Shown: positions 47,087 to 61,747, counted from the stretch's first letter. The stretch is DNA of 64,000 nt from Atopsyche davidsoni (GCA_022113835.1 JAILWY010000005.1:3242501-3306500); one strand, 5' to 3'. Notes: generated by a model not told the origin, from the letters alone. Made by a program: numbers and translations.

Positions 47087-47150
47087 CGGGCGGGGGATGC
47101 TGGGGGAGGCTGGGGGAGGCTGAGGGTAGGCTGGGGTGGAGGAAATGGCT
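47087..47150 (+). repeat. G-rich block with 10-bp tandem, quadruplex-prone
   Basis: TGGGGGAGGC is repeated in tandem (two exact units plus variants TGAGGGTAGGC and TGGGGTGGA), giving at least four G runs on the forward strand. It resembles the block at 23289-23345, which also contains GGGGGAGGCTG. Confidence 0.8.
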
Positions 47151-50100
47151 TCCACGTGGCGGCAAGAATTATGACCATTCTCTTTTCAAATATTTCCGCG
47201 AACAAAAAACAAATGGCGTGAAATTGCTGAGTTCGCTTTTTAAAGGGACGCGCACGTGTACAGGCATACTTACTTACTTTTAATTAAATGCAATGTGTTT
47301 GCATTTTTATTGATGATTAATTAATTTGTGCAAAAAACGCAATATTAACTGAACTTTCCCAGAAAATGATTCAGCTGAAAAAATTATTCTGCTTAACTTT
47401 TTATTTTTTTATTTATTTATATCTTATTAATAACCGCCATCCCAGGAGTAAACATTATAAAGCGAATTTCACTGTTTTTTTGAACAGAAAATAGCCTTAA
47501 AATATGAATGAATAAAGCATCGAAAAAAGATTTTAAAGCATCATTAAATAGACGACATATATAAAATATAATATACTGGATATTAATATATTATTCATTC
47601 ATTATAAAGTACTACAAACGAACTATGTTGAAATATATTTAAACAATGGTACGGTGAATTTTATTTTTTTACACAAATTTGTATTCACCAAATAAAATAT
47701 AGTATAAAAGCCTATATAAAATAGTTAAAATAAAAAAAAAATACTCAAAGTTACTAGGTTTTAATAAAAATCGATTGGCAATGTATTCAATAAATTTGAT
47801 TTAGAGGAAACAAAATATTGAATATGCGCTTGCCAATGAGAATATTTTTTTTTTTATATTAAAAAAGAGCCCGGCTTGTTGGCGACACCATTGCCAAGCG
47901 CCGACAGCAGCGCAGGGATGAAGCTTTTTTTCATGATTGATAGCCGTTTGATAAGCATACTTCAGCGTCATCACAAAGTGCCATTGTTCACATATGAGTA
48001 CTCAAGGTAGAGTATCATTCACTATATAATGGCGATTTCATAAAAAATATATATGTTGAATAATTGCTTTCAAAAATAAAGACCTCCCCGCTCTCCCAAT
48101 TCTGTACTCTGAGCGTGTGTGATTGGTAATGGATTATTGGACTTGGAATGATTGTGGAGGAATGTGCTCTGAAAGTACCTTGTCGAGGTGAGGGGAGCTC
48201 CTGCTATTGTTTCTGTAGCTTGCTGTAGAAGGAGTATCATATCTTAACGCCTGATATATAATAATACTATTGGGCAGCAGCAATACGCAAACTTTTCCTT
48301 TCAATATAAATCTGCGGTGTAGAAAGACCCGGGGACCCACTACACTGGAACACTGGATCAGCATTAGTATATGCTCAGTGAAAAGTCGCCAACCTCATCT
48401 GAGGAGAGACACAATAACAATATAGACAAAAATAGATTTTTATTCCCTATACGCTGCAATTGGAAATTCCATATTTTTCGCTTCACACGTAATAATCATA
48501 TCGCTAACACTTTTATCCAACAATAAACAACATCATAACATAAAATAATTCCTGTACTTCCACTTCCTATGAAATATTTACATTAAAAAAATTACAAATT
48601 ATGTCAGATCCTGCTTGCTTTTAATTATCACTAGCTCCAATTTTCTTATAATTTTATTTTATTTCAAACAAAAATCAAAATAAGATAAATCTGATTTCAA
48701 GTTAATTTGTAGAACAAACAGGCATTCATATATGACACCTACTCTGGTCTATATCAAATAGCACATGATTTCGCGAACGTATCGAAATGGACGCATGATT
48801 TAACTCCGGCCTGTGACTGCTTATCTGGTCGAATTGGTCCTTTGGTGTGTGACGTCATACTGTCATGGTGGCTGATAGGTTCGTTTGATTACCCTACAAC
48901 TAATAATATATATTTAATTATATATTTGTGCACTTAAACGTTTTATTTTGATTTATTTCAAAAACATATTTTTTTAATGGACACAAATTTTACATATAAT
49001 GCGTTTTATTAAAATGATATTTAAAGTTATTTATTTTAAAATATAATATTTAATGTTGTTATCTTAAACCTTGTGTTTTGTGTAAGCTTTATTAAATGCG
49101 TTTTTTTTTTTTTAGAAATCAATATAGCTGGTTCGCCTATAAGTTGCTTTTTTGGTGTTAAATATTAAATGATCTCATTTAATAGCATTCGTGTGTTTAA
49201 TACTTATCAAATCGTGAGAATCTACCCAAAAACAATTTCGGTAGTTAATAACACAAAGCTCGAAGCAATCGCACCGAAAAACAACAAAAAAGTTTATAAT
49301 TCCAAATTGATATCAAAGAGGATACGGGAATTATTCCGTATTCAGAATCATTTACCTGCAAACGTTTTGCATATTTACAACCCCGTAGAAAAAATATTAG
49401 AATCCAATGATAAACTTTAGAGCTATGTTTATATGTAAATTTGTTGCATTCTAGTTTCTTTGAAGTTGGTCGGTAAAAGCAGTGGCTCTTAAATTTTTGA
49501 CAACAACACTCCCACAAATGAAAACACATATCAGAGTCCAAAAAAATCTCAACAATTAATGCGTTACTATCTATTTTATATTAAGCGATTGTAATTTTAA
49601 AAAATCAAAAAACGATTTCAGTAAAACTAAAGTTCTTAAAAAAAAACTCAAAGCAAGGCGTTATTTTTAATAATAATGTTATATAATAAGCAATGCAGCG
49701 CTTTTTAAAGCTGTATGGCCATTTATAACAGCTTGGCTACTAAAGATTTAAAATAAACATTTCGTCAAATTTTTATTTTATATACATATTTTACTGAAAA
49801 AATACTTCAGGGAAACAATTCTTCTCAAAAATAAAGTAATATTTCATTATATGTTGACTTTTTGGTTTCGTGGTTATTTTCAAATTTAAAACAATCAATG
49901 AATGCGTAATCGGCTCATGGTCTCAAAAAGCAGTATTTTTCGTGGTTTTATTCTTTTAATTCCAGAAATAGTATTTATTTTAAATATGTTAGTATTTATA
50001 TTATCACTGGGATAAGCAAAGCCACTCGAAGTTTTTTGAGGACCGCAGGGTCCGCGCATTGGCCGTTATTAGTGTGATTCGCTGAGACAGAAGTCGTAAT

Positions 50101-50390
50101 TGAAGGGATTGTACAAAAAATCATTCGGACAGGAGTAGATGCGTCGAGACCGGTCCGGGTCGCTTTATTACTCCAAATTATACATTTAAATACTAGAAAT
50201 GGGCGGGCCGAGAGGCAATTTCATTTAATTTTGAATAATTGTCTGCCTTGAATGGGACACGGGAGGGATACAGAATGCCTTGCAGCTGAATTTACCTGAA
50301 CACCAACACCAAGGTCCCCTGATCAACGGTGACCCTTGTTCCAACTTACCTGTAGTTTGTATGGAAATTAGGATGATGCTTTATAACACT
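47151..50390. other. AT-rich non-genic stretch
   Basis: No gene. GC-richer patches occur at about 47880-47960, 48100-48370 and 50030-50345. A CRE palindrome is at 48850-48857, listed separately. Frames up to 98 codons near 49169-49541 overlap on both strands and lack motifs. Confidence 0.5.
48850..48857. promoter_or_regulatory. CRE palindrome TGACGTCA
   Basis: Consensus CREB/ATF site with GAATTGG about 15-20 bp upstream. No gene start is evident nearby, so occupancy is unknown. Confidence 0.3.
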
Positions 50391-50462
50391 CTGTTGGCTT
50401 GTCAGCTCAGTGGTTCCTGCTCAGGAAGTCCTCAGTTCGATCCCTATACACACAAACGAATC
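50391..50462 (+). mobile_element. tRNA-like SINE head
   Basis: CTTGTCAGCTCAGTGGTT is a close pol III A-box and D-arm match, and CTCAGTTCGATCCCTA a good B box 20-30 bp later. The anticodon and acceptor stems do not pair convincingly, so this is a tRNA-derived SINE and not a tRNA gene. It differs from the 63169 family. Confidence 0.55.
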
Positions 50463-52800
50463 CCAAACTGTTGTTTTTATGGTTACGCCTTTTTTATTTT
50501 TGTCGAAGACGATTTGTATTGCCATTAAATATTTTGCTCAAAAGTAAGTTTCTACTCTTATAATGTATTCATACAACAAGTAAAAATATTTAAAACATTT
50601 CGTTTTGAGAAATTTACCGTCTAACTATCAAACTAAGTCTCATATATGGGTGTATAAATATATATCTTTATAAATTCTTAATTTGATATATATTTATATC
50701 ACCAAAAAAATTATTGCATTGATTTTGAATTTTAAATAAAAACTGCCGAAAATCATCACGATAATAGATCTCTTTTTTAACTATACATGTATCATCAAAT
50801 TATGATCCCATTCGTGTCTTACAGAAGCGTGTAATTTCCCCTTATATGCAAAACCAACTTTAATATCGATCACGGAATCGTTAACACGAGATCATAAAAT
50901 ACGCAAATTCCCTCAACAGACATCCAGAGTCGAACACGTCAGCGATCTTATATTCCTAGTAAAACCGTTAATTTATAGATGCACCAGTAATTTGAATGAT
51001 ATTTCCAAGTCAATCTGCCCATATTTTCGAATGCATTATTAAATGATTTGTGTGTTTCTCTTCCATCGTTTATAAACTCAAATTATATCATCGATTTGCT
51101 TTGCTTTGTATTTAGGATTCGGTTTTGGACCGTAGAACTAAATGGTTCTTAATTGATACTTCGTTCAGATAAGTGAATGCTGTGATACATAGAGCGTGTA
51201 ATTTTATATTACACTCATAATCGAATAGAGGCAATTAAATTTTTGAAACAGCACATGAAAGGTAGTAATTACTATTTTACTAAATGGATTTGTTATGTTG
51301 ATATTACAAGGTGCATAATTAAATATTAAACAATTAACACTATACAATCTTGAATTCCCTCTTTGAGGGTTTGTGATCTTGAGGATGTATAATTGTAGCG
51401 CAATTAAAATATTCGCAGATTATCATCATAACTATCAAATAAAGTTTCCCACCTTGATTGCAAAGTCTTAAAATATAAAGTAAATATCAGGTTTATTCTA
51501 AAGACGCGAAACGCACACGCGCTTACAAACAATAATTATCGTAATATCTCGATCGTTTGGAAATTTAAAATTTTGTTTTAATTTATTCGACTCTAACTCT
51601 AGATTTCGATTATTTTATTAACAGAAAACTCAAACAAATTCTGATTTAGTTAATAGCCTGATAATTCACTGTTGACTACCCAGAAGCATTCCTCTGTGGT
51701 CTTGCATTTGATATCCTAATACTAGTTCATTTTGTAGGATGAGCGGGCGTCGCATTACCATTGGTCGCATCGTATTAACTTTATGTCGCAAGTCAAATCA
51801 AGTCACACAAATATTATTTCAAAATAAGCCAAAGCTAAAAAAGTTTCAATTTTTTAACGCTCGAAAAGTTTCTGAATAAATATAAATCTGATATTTTTGC
51901 GCTGGTACAAGTGAAGGGAAATCTATGTGAAAGTGTCTCTGATATTTTTGCGTTGATAAAAATAAGGTGAAAGCCACCTGTAAAAGTCTATGTGATATTT
52001 TTGCGGTAGGACGATAATTAAACAGAAAAATATACTCGAAATAATTATAGCGTTATAATTTTCAAAAGAATAATTCTTTTCAGAAAATCATATGTAAGCC
52101 TGTTGAAATGGCATCTTATGGGAATTGTTTGGTTTGTCTCCGTCTCTGTTATGAGATATATCTAACTGATATTTTTCGTACTCTAACCTATTGTTAGCAA
52201 TTTTAAGCTATAAATGTACATTTTAAAGTTGCTATTAAAAATAATTATTCGTTGCATATTTGCCCCAGTTTGATCCAATCACCAGAATTTTTATACTATT
52301 ATTTTATATGTATTATTTATTTTAAATAAAAATAGAAACAATAATTTTTTGTGCATTATATGTATTATTGACTTTGTCTAACTATAAATATACCTTGAAA
52401 AAATAAATGGTGCCCGCCGAGGACCCTTGATATACACCCTTGATCGATCGACGATGTTAAATATATGTTTTAATTACCAAAAACAAGTTTTAAAATAAGA
52501 GATATTTTTTGTATTACTAATTTAATGTTGCTTTAAAGGTTTTAGTTTTAGTTTAAAGTAACATCAAAAATTATAGCAAATATTTTTTTAATATTTAAGA
52601 CACCTTGTAGTCCAGATATGTTACAAAATAATATGTCATATATATATTTATCATAATATGATCGCGCTGCGTCTTTTGGTTGATTTGATTTAATGCGCTT
52701 AGAAAAAAAAAACTTAGCTGCAACAAAACCTATTGCGACATAATAAACAAGCGGCTTAAAGTCTCTGATGATGCCATTAGCATAATTTTAATATGGTTTT
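50463..52800. other. AT-rich non-genic stretch
   Basis: No gene. A phrase similar to TGTGATATTTTTGCG recurs near 51890, 51940 and 51990 (CTGATATTTTTGCGCTGG, CTGATATTTTTGCGTTGA, GTGATATTTTTGCGGTAG), a small degenerate tandem with a period of about 54 bp. Confidence 0.5.
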
Positions 52801-52804
52801 AATT

Positions 52805-52915
52805 ACTTCCCGTAGAGACTGAAAGGCCGGCGATCGACTCCGGCTGAGGACGCGTGGGCTTGAAGATCTGTGCCGCACAGTGGTAAGCGGACGTCTCAGG
52901 TTCGGACACAATAAA
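52805..52915 (+). mobile_element. tRNA-like SINE-type fragment
   Basis: GTGCCGCACAGTGGTAAGCG resembles an A box with D-loop, and TCTCAGGTTCGGACAC a B box. The preceding GC-rich part (GGCCGGCGATCGACTCCGGC) stands out in AT-rich surroundings. Degenerate. Confidence 0.4.
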
Positions 52916-55900
52916 TTCTAATTTATTTTCATTAGATCCCCTTTCGGCTTCGGAAATTATCATAACGTCCTCATTATTTTTAATATTATTTTCAGTCTAC
53001 TGCCTTGAAATTAAATTTAACGTCTAATGATATTTACTCGTAAGTTTTGAACAAGATATATTAGTATCTTTTGAAATACGTTATTAAGAATTATGGATTG
53101 AATAAGTGTTTATTGCTTTTTAATATTTTATTTTTCAATTTAAGAAAATAATATTTTAAATATTAAAAATATTTCTAAATAAGTCGTGACAAATCGCGAT
53201 CGCTAGGATCTAGCGCATATCCTGCCTAAAAAACAAAAAAATATATTTTTAATCGTATTATATAATATATACAGTATTCAAAGCAATGTTAAAAATATAT
53301 TATTTTATACTATTACTCTTTAACACATTAAACAACCTTAAAGGCTTTTGTATAAGTTTATGTTAAATATCAATCGAAAACTAATTTATTCTCTTCTCGC
53401 CCTCACACTCACTTCACAAATTAGTTTGAGAGTAAATTTCAGTTTATTGGAAAATAATTAATTATTCAATCAATCAGAATAAAAGTTACAAAATTTAAGC
53501 GTGTAACTGTTAAGCAAAAAGTATGCTTATAATTAAAATCAAATGTATAAGAGTTCAAAAATATTAGCACTGCGTTGCGTATCAATGATTATTGGCTTTA
53601 TTTAAAAAACCTCTAAATTTGTGTAACTAAAAATATATTTTTTATTTAGAGAGAACGAATTGTTGGAAATGCGTTTTTTTTAATTGTGTAAATTGCACGC
53701 CCCTGACATTCATTCCCTTTTAGGATAATAGATTAATGCATAGATAAATTGTAAAAACGTATAGATCGATTTATTGCTTCCAGATTTTTACTAGAGAAAA
53801 GATATTTCAAATCATATTGCCAGCTCACACTATTATTATTCAGCAGCATTTCTCGCCTGCTCCGTCCTATGATCAGCTCCAATTCACTTCCCTCTATAAT
53901 TTACAAGTGTCAATTAGGATTTTTCGGTCTGGGTAAGGACTGCTGTGCAACTGGCTGCTGCTTTTTGAAATATATTCTCATTTATATTTATATTTTATTT
54001 AAATCAATTAAAATAAAATATTTATGAATAAAAATTCTCGGAGAGAGAAAAATATCAAAAAATAATTAAATGGTATTAAAATGGCTTTTATGGTAAATAT
54101 ATATATATATATATATATATTTAAAAAAAAACGTTTTATTTATCTTCTTTTAATTATAATAAATGTCAAAATATCAAATTTTAAAAAAATATTAGCAATA
54201 ATAGATATATCTCTCCACTGAAGAAATTCCGTAATGCTAACTTTTAACACGAGAAGCTTTGTAATCTAAACTATTCAATTTCATGATATATTAAATAATG
54301 CTTTTCAATCAGCAGTTTTTTACTGAATGAAATAACTTTAACTCTAATTTAAAATAGACTCAAGGCGCAATAGATTATATCACTCAACAGTTAATTTTCA
54401 ATATAAAATAATTACTAATCCGAGCATTGAACATACTCTCCGTTAGTATTGAATGGATAGAGACTGAGATGAGCTGGACCAGCTACCCGCCGTCTGTAAC
54501 AATTATAACTTGGCTAGTCTTTTTGGTTTTTTCTCTCCAGGCAGTCGATCAATCATTCCCGAGTAATAAGTCCGCAGGTCGAAAAAACCTGAATTCAATT
54601 AAATATTTATTGGAAATCATTTATGAGTTATTATAAAAATAAGCGCCTTTTATTTTGCTAGGAAAAAACGATGGCAGGTAATACTTAAATAATTCTCTTG
54701 TTATAAGTAAACTGTGAAAATAAGTCCGCTGAATAAAGTATTTATTCATTTTATAATCGAATATTGATATTTATGTTTGTTATCCTCTGTTTTTCCTGTT
54801 TATTTGTAACATTATATCGTTAAGTCGATTGACTCTTAAGGTAATGTTTTTTTTTTTTTTTTTTCTATTTTGTTATTTATTGTTACGATTCTTGTTTTGA
54901 TTCTAAAAACATTTATTGTTTAATTATAGAAATATTCGTATTTTTCATCTTAAAAAAGATGCAAATCATCCATACCTGATGATAATAGTTAAATATGCAA
55001 TAGTACCTTAAATAAAACAGTACGCATTACTGATAAACGCTTTGAAGACAAGATTCACTCAATAATCGATAATTTTTCAACGAAAAAGAAGCTTTGGGCT
55101 TTACTTGCTATATAGTATCAAAAAAATATATTATATATATGATTTTATTACTAACAGATAAAATTTTTATTCAATTTGGCTAGGGTACAATAAAAAATAA
55201 TTATCTTGCCATCACGTATTGTATTTCAAACGTTAATTTAAAAGTACTTGAACATTTTAAAGTTTTCATATCTTTTAATAGGCCAGATGTTACCTCCAAT
55301 AATATAGTAGAAAAAAATCGTCTGAAAAGTTTCAGATTTACACAATGCTTGAAACCGAACAATTAAAGTAATGGATACTAAACCAGAATATAATAAACTA
55401 AAGCTATTAAAAAACTATACTGTACGTAAACGTACAAAACCACATAAATCAATTCAATATTTTTTATTGAAAAGAAAACTTATTTCCAACAATTTCTCAA
55501 ACAACAATGAAGTCATGAAAATACTCAATATATTAAAAACATGTGTTTGTTGAAATAAAATTATTAGTGATTACAAGAATACGTTTTGCTAATATCAAAT
55601 ATTTATATTGTAAATTTTAGTTAAAATATATTACAAATCTCAACCTGAAATTTAATATCAAAGCAAAAGACAATGTTAGGCTTTATTAAATAGTTACCAT
55701 CAAATTGAAATTTATAACAATCTGTATTTGTTTTTTATTAGTTTGGATCAAAAATCACTTTTACTAGTCAAAAATATGGAAGGGGCTTACCTAATTTGAG
55801 TTTTAGTAATCGTAGCAGGATCAAAAATTATTTTGAGTCGTTTTATTTTTGATCCGGACCTATAGATCAGTAGGCAGCTACCGCGACCGCTCAGCTCCTG

Positions 55901-58900
55901 TAATTATTAACAACCAAGTAAAAAATAATCAAACTGTAGGTAAAACAGCCTAAAAATTAATAGATGCGTTAGTAGAGTTATCCCAAAACTTCTGACAATA
56001 CCCAGCAAAAAAATTCGTATCGATATATAAATATATTTATAAAAAGCATATTAAATGTGCTGTTAGCTAAATGTACTTGTCTCATTTCTAAAATAAAATT
56101 ATAATTAATTATTTAGGGTCCATATCAGCTTTTACTAATTAAATTAAGTGTTTCAAGTCCAAACATAAAATACAGAACCAATTATTTGTTGCTCTGCAAG
56201 ATTATCATATTTCTATGATAATCTCAAAAATATGTATCAAGCCAAAATGAATACTGTTTTTACATAAAATTAAAAATTATTTGTAATAAATAGATCACTG
56301 ATTAAAAATTTTAGTTCTTCAAAATACGAAGAATTAAGTAAAAACATTTTATTTAGAAAACAAAATAATTTAATATAATTTCGGGAATTTGAGAGAGATA
56401 AGGTGACTTGTACTACTTTATAAAATTAGGGTTAGGATTGGTTGAGTTATAATATAAAAAGTGTATATATAAAAAATTATATACCGTCATGTATAAATAG
56501 ATTTGGGTTTCAAACATTTCTAACTTTAGATTATAATATTCAAAGACCAGAAGTCTGGGGTGATGTTTGCTGGGGGATAGGATAAACTGTGGCAGGTAAC
56601 GCGTGATGAGGCGCAGGTAGGGCTGGAGGAGCAACCGGTATTACCGATCACAATCAGTGTATCGAACCGGACTCACCCGGTGTAGGGCTTCTGGTCGGTG
56701 GTTGATTCACTGGGCTAGAACTAGGTCTATTATTGTACGCATTTATTATTGACGTACCTCACAACATGCATCCCATGGTTACAGAGAGCTAGAGAATCGG
56801 TTATTGAAAATTTGTGTAATTTATTAGTTTATTTTGAGATGTTTGATACATTGTATTGAAACGCTTTTCTGAGTAATAAAAGTAATGATGATTCAGATAA
56901 AATTATTCTATAATGCAAGAACCTACAATATGTGAATTCACAAGTAGAAGCTCTTGGTTACTGTTATAAAACAAAACATATAAATTTGTTTCTTCTTCGA
57001 CCTCTATACAATTCTTGAATTATATTTATGTATGATTTTTTTTTACTCTTCGTTTTTAACTGCCAAGTTTATACAAAATAGACAAAAATTTAAATGTAAG
57101 CAATATTTTAGGTAAGAGATTATTTTTAGTGTTTTTTCATAGTAGGGTAATTTCGTTTAAAATCAAGATAATATTCTGATAAGAAGAAAACGATGCCACA
57201 TTAGGAAACCGATCACGATACAATGTACGCCTTTTCGCCAGTGAATATCTCTCCATCAATTTGCGGTGCAGAGGTGTTACATTGTTCCAACCAGCTTGAA
57301 GGATTGCATCAGCACGTGTGATCTATACAGAGATATTGTACACACGCGGAGATACAAAGTCGTGATGCTGGAGAGTTCCATGATATATGAAATCATACGA
57401 TGTACTGAATATTATATTTAAATGAAATCCAAATTGCACCACCATATACTTACAACGCGAGAACTACTTAATTATACATACGGCTTCGGTAGTTTCTATG
57501 GTTGTCATTTATTATGGTGATCACATCATAGACGCCTCAAAAGTAAAATACACAATATTATCAAGGTATTTTATATTCTACTTCTCTTGATTTTTTTTAC
57601 GAGAACAGCAATATATATACTAAAACACTTAGACGTGTATTTTAAGTGTTTTTATTTATTTTGTTATATTTTAGTATAATTTTTTTTATTAAAGTAATAT
57701 ATTGTTTGATCATGTATAAAAATACACAGTAACAACTGCATTTCCTAATATATTAAGTCTTTATAATATACCAATGTGTTTTAAATAAAAACAAGGCTGA
57801 AAATACTGAATTTATGAATAAATATGGATATAATTTGTGTAAAAATATTGAACACTGTATTAAATCCATTTCGAGAACGAGTTAGGAATTCAAGTTAGAT
57901 CACTTGTGTGTATTGTAAGTGGTAAATCATAGTATATGAACTTAAACAAGGCGCCTCACGAAATCGGTTAATTGAACATCGTAAAAAAGCTTAAAGCCGA
58001 CAGAGACTATGTGAAGAAAAAGATGTTACTATTGGCATACAATTTCCTATTTTTTTAATAGCCAATAATTATTTAATTAGGACTAGTTACCTTCAAGTCA
58101 TTCGTGAGAGGCATTCAATATGACAAGCATAATTTTGACATATCCGTTGTGCTAATTATTAATCTAGAATATTCCAGGTCGGTGTTTTTTTTATATTATT
58201 AAAGACCTGAATATTAATATAGCAGCGCTTAGGTGGCTCATAAAAAATAAGATTAAATTAGATAGCGAATTTTAATAGCCAAGTTGCTAGAAGATTACAA
58301 ACTTTTTTTTGTGAAAATAATATTCAATTCAAATAAAATATTTATCCGATGAAACTACCTTCATTTATCAATACCGTGATAATGTGCTGAATGTTGTGAT
58401 TCTCACCGAATATCTCTCCCATATCTAGATGTATTATTTTAAGCACAGACATTTCTTTCTTGAGATGTTTTGAATCTCTAATGAAATACAGTTTTATTTA
58501 AACAAATTATTTTGTTTCTGGTCGATTCAGCCATTGACACTAATAATCCTAAATAGACGTTGTGATTCAGTAGTAAATATTTATTAATAAAAATAATGAC
58601 TGCATCGAAATATATCATAGTTAACCGAAATTTAAACCGGTTTCTGTGAGAAATAATTTATATTATTGACATTATGAAATCTATCTATTTTGAAACGTGA
58701 ACTAAGAAGTAACGATAAACTGTTTTAAGTCAGTAGCAGAACGCGTGCTGCAAACTCAATCACTTTTCCAGTCACGAGACTGAATACTCGGTAACTTATA
58801 TATAAGTGTAACATGACTTAACCTGAGTGTAAGCTGCTACATAGTAAGTAACGAGATGAGTTTTAATACCAGACATCCGCTTAACATGCTTTTAATGCAA

Positions 58901-59990
58901 AGGCAATCATCAAGTCATCAGCCTGTGAATGCTGTGGTGTCTATCATAATTGAACTGCTTAAATAAAATAATAAACCCTTAAATGATACCTGCTAGTGTT
59001 GAACTAATTTTGAGTTAAAATCATAACAAATATTTTTTTAAATTAATATATTCAATAATTTTTAAATTAAATAAAAACCTGCATACAGTAATCCAGTTTT
59101 TATCAAAAATATACGTAATCCATTAATAAATATAGATTTCGATTTATTAAAGTATCACAATGGAATCTGTCAGTCTTAATTGATATAAACAAATTATACC
59201 ATCTCCTAAGATAGAATATTCCATGACAATTGTAAGTGGTTTTCAGGATTCTGAAGGGTTTTAGATTGGCGCCTGTTGCCGATACAATTATTTATTGGAG
59301 TTTAATTCTGTGTGATTGTGTCATTATTGGTCGGTATTGATATGCTCGTATATTGGATTAAGGTGAATATACTTGATTCGGATTATCTTCAGTCCACGGA
59401 GTGCGAAATCGAATAATCAAGGCACAAAATTTAATATCATGAGGTAGGGTGCCTAAAATCAAAATGGAAATCTAATTGTATACGTACTGTGTGTACTTGT
59501 GTGATATGTTTAACGAAAGATAGGTTTAATTGGATTGTGTTTAAATCGACTTATTGTGCGTATTGAGGCTTTAATATATTTAAAATATATTTTACTGTAT
59601 TCCTAATACATATGAATGGACAAAAATAAGACATTGCGTGAAAAAATTATATATGGATACATAATATATAACTATCATTATGATAATTTTTGGTCATTAT
59701 TACTTTTACTGATTGGCTTAATATAGTATAAATCAAACAGCTCAGCATTGAAATGTTTCCTTCAAATGTTGCCATCTATCATGGGCAAATATGAGCGCAA
59801 GACTTGACGTTAAAACGTGTCGATATCTTTTCGCAATAAAGAGTTGGTTTTACAAACTAAATCAGCAAGGCAAGGCGGGCTTACGCTGACATCTTAAAAT
59901 CCATTCACTCAAAGAGTTGTGCAATTGGTTTTTAAAATTAATCATAGTGATTATTAAGATAATCAATTTTCGCAATCAATCAACGGCAAT
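52916..59990. other. AT-rich non-genic stretch
   Basis: No gene recognised in about 7 kb. It includes an (AT)n run at 54097-54120, a T18-class run near 54847-54864, and GC-richer patches at 56560-56740 and 57230-57370 with no coding signal. Confidence 0.55.
54097..54120. repeat. (AT)n microsatellite
   Basis: About 12 AT dinucleotides. Confidence 0.9.
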
Positions 59991-59993
59991 CAA

Positions 59994-60249
59994 TCAAGCA
60001 GAGTATGATTTAAAATAATTACGATTTTTAAATTTCCAAGCACGATACTCGTGAAGCTTGCGGAGGATTACGACTGAAGGATCGGCTTTGTTGTCGGCGA
60101 ATAATAGAGAGTTTGGCTTTTGTTCAAACATTTGTACCATCCGATACCGAGTCTCTAGCCGGGGAGATTTCACAACAGCAGGGCGAGGATCTACAAATTG
60201 GGTCAAGAATTATAAAACAGATAATCCGGGGCTGTTGTGGCGGGACTGA
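59994..60249. other. Exon-like island, strand unresolved
   Basis: Locally GC-richer with overlapping open frames. The reverse frame (60206-59994, 70 codons) has balanced composition with KADPSVVILRKLHEYRAW. A forward frame includes SLAGEISQQQGEDLQIG. No family is recognised and splice sites are not decisive. Confidence 0.2.
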
Positions 60250-60331
60250 GTCCCCGTGGATTTGTATGATATTATTTCTTATCGCATGTCTGTTCAAAAC
60301 ACACCTTTTATATATTTTCTATATCAATTAA

Positions 60332-61739
60332 AGCTTTTATAAATTAAATTATGTGTTTCAGTCATTACTTAACGAAAAGCAGGTGTTGACTAGATATATT
60401 AAGAAGTGAAAACATCACTTGTATCTGACAGTACTTGTACAGTACAGTAGTGACTAATAAAGTAATACTAACGATGACCTATTTCGTATATTTAACATAT
60501 CAAATATATTTTTATTGCACTCAATTCTATTACGAATGAAATACAGCTTCTCACTATGTTAATAACACAAACGAAGATAGTTTATTCACGCTTCAATAAC
60601 ATATGATCAAATATGACAAAACTATTACGAACTCCATGTGAGTTAAAAAAAATGCTTTGTTTCGTGTTTCATTAGGTTAGTAAAATAGTAAGCAATACAC
60701 ACTTTAAAAATATCAATTACATAATCATTAGGAATCACGCAGAGGTCAAAGTCCTCTAAAAACAATAGTGGAACAATACCGGTAACCAAATATCAAATCG
60801 TGGAAGTATTTTCTTACGCCGACATTCACAATGCATCAAGTTGACATGCGATTTGTCTGGTAAGTATGTGTTGCGTAAAAATCGTGTTCGTTTAATAAAA
60901 TGCTTCCACTACTTAATAAAGCGCCTTTGTTTCGAGTAGACAGACTGTATTTTGGTTTATTTGGTTTCTTAATATTTCTCATAATGTCAATAAATATTTC
61001 AACATTTAATAAAAAAAATAGAAATTTTGACATCACTCTGTAGCTTAAGGTTCTTTTGTATTTTTATCAAGACTTAAACAATTAAGTCGAAATACAATGT
61101 TATTTTATTCACTGAAAAAATCTTGACATGCAAACTGCATATCATTTTTTTTAAGAATATGTTCCACAAGCGCTTTTCTTACATTTTATTTTTGTATTTG
61201 TGCAATGTAATAAATTAAGAAATAGCCTTTACTATTCATATCATATTCAAAGAGAAATTGAATTATCAAAAAATAATTAAGTGAATTTTACACAATAAAT
61301 ATACCGTGAAAAGTGGGTAGTAAATAGAAGAGTACTCTTCTTTATAACTGTTAAATATTTCATTCAATAATTGTGTCCTAAATGTGTGTAACATTATTTT
61401 ACTTTTTATAACTCCGTTCTAACTTCACAACCCACTTTTCACCAAACTTAAACTACTTTCCTTAACAATTCCTTTGTATGAAACCATTCATTAAGAGGCT
61501 ATGACGTAGCAAGTTTTCCATGACGTCACGGCTTTGCGTCCATTGTCACGTGTGCTCAATAGAGCCATGAGGGGGTCGCATCCAGCCTTGGGGGAGAACG
61601 CTCCCTGGACAGGTGAAAAGGACATTACAAATCCTGATCGTTTAATATAATACACAGATACTATCACACTTTAATATGATTATAATTTATCGTGATTTGA
61701 CACCGATGAATTATTTTTATAAAATTTTCACCATATATG
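60332..61739. other. AT-rich non-genic stretch
   Basis: No gene. A regulatory-looking patch at 61495-61615 is listed separately. Confidence 0.55.
61502..61552. promoter_or_regulatory. Clustered CRE and E-box motifs
   Basis: TGACGTAG (61502), TGACGTCA (61521-61528) and CACGTG (61547-61552) occur within about 50 bp, in a GC-richer patch. A bZIP/bHLH-bound regulatory region is plausible, but no gene start is visible. Confidence 0.3.
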
Positions 61740-61747
61740 GTGTAAAC

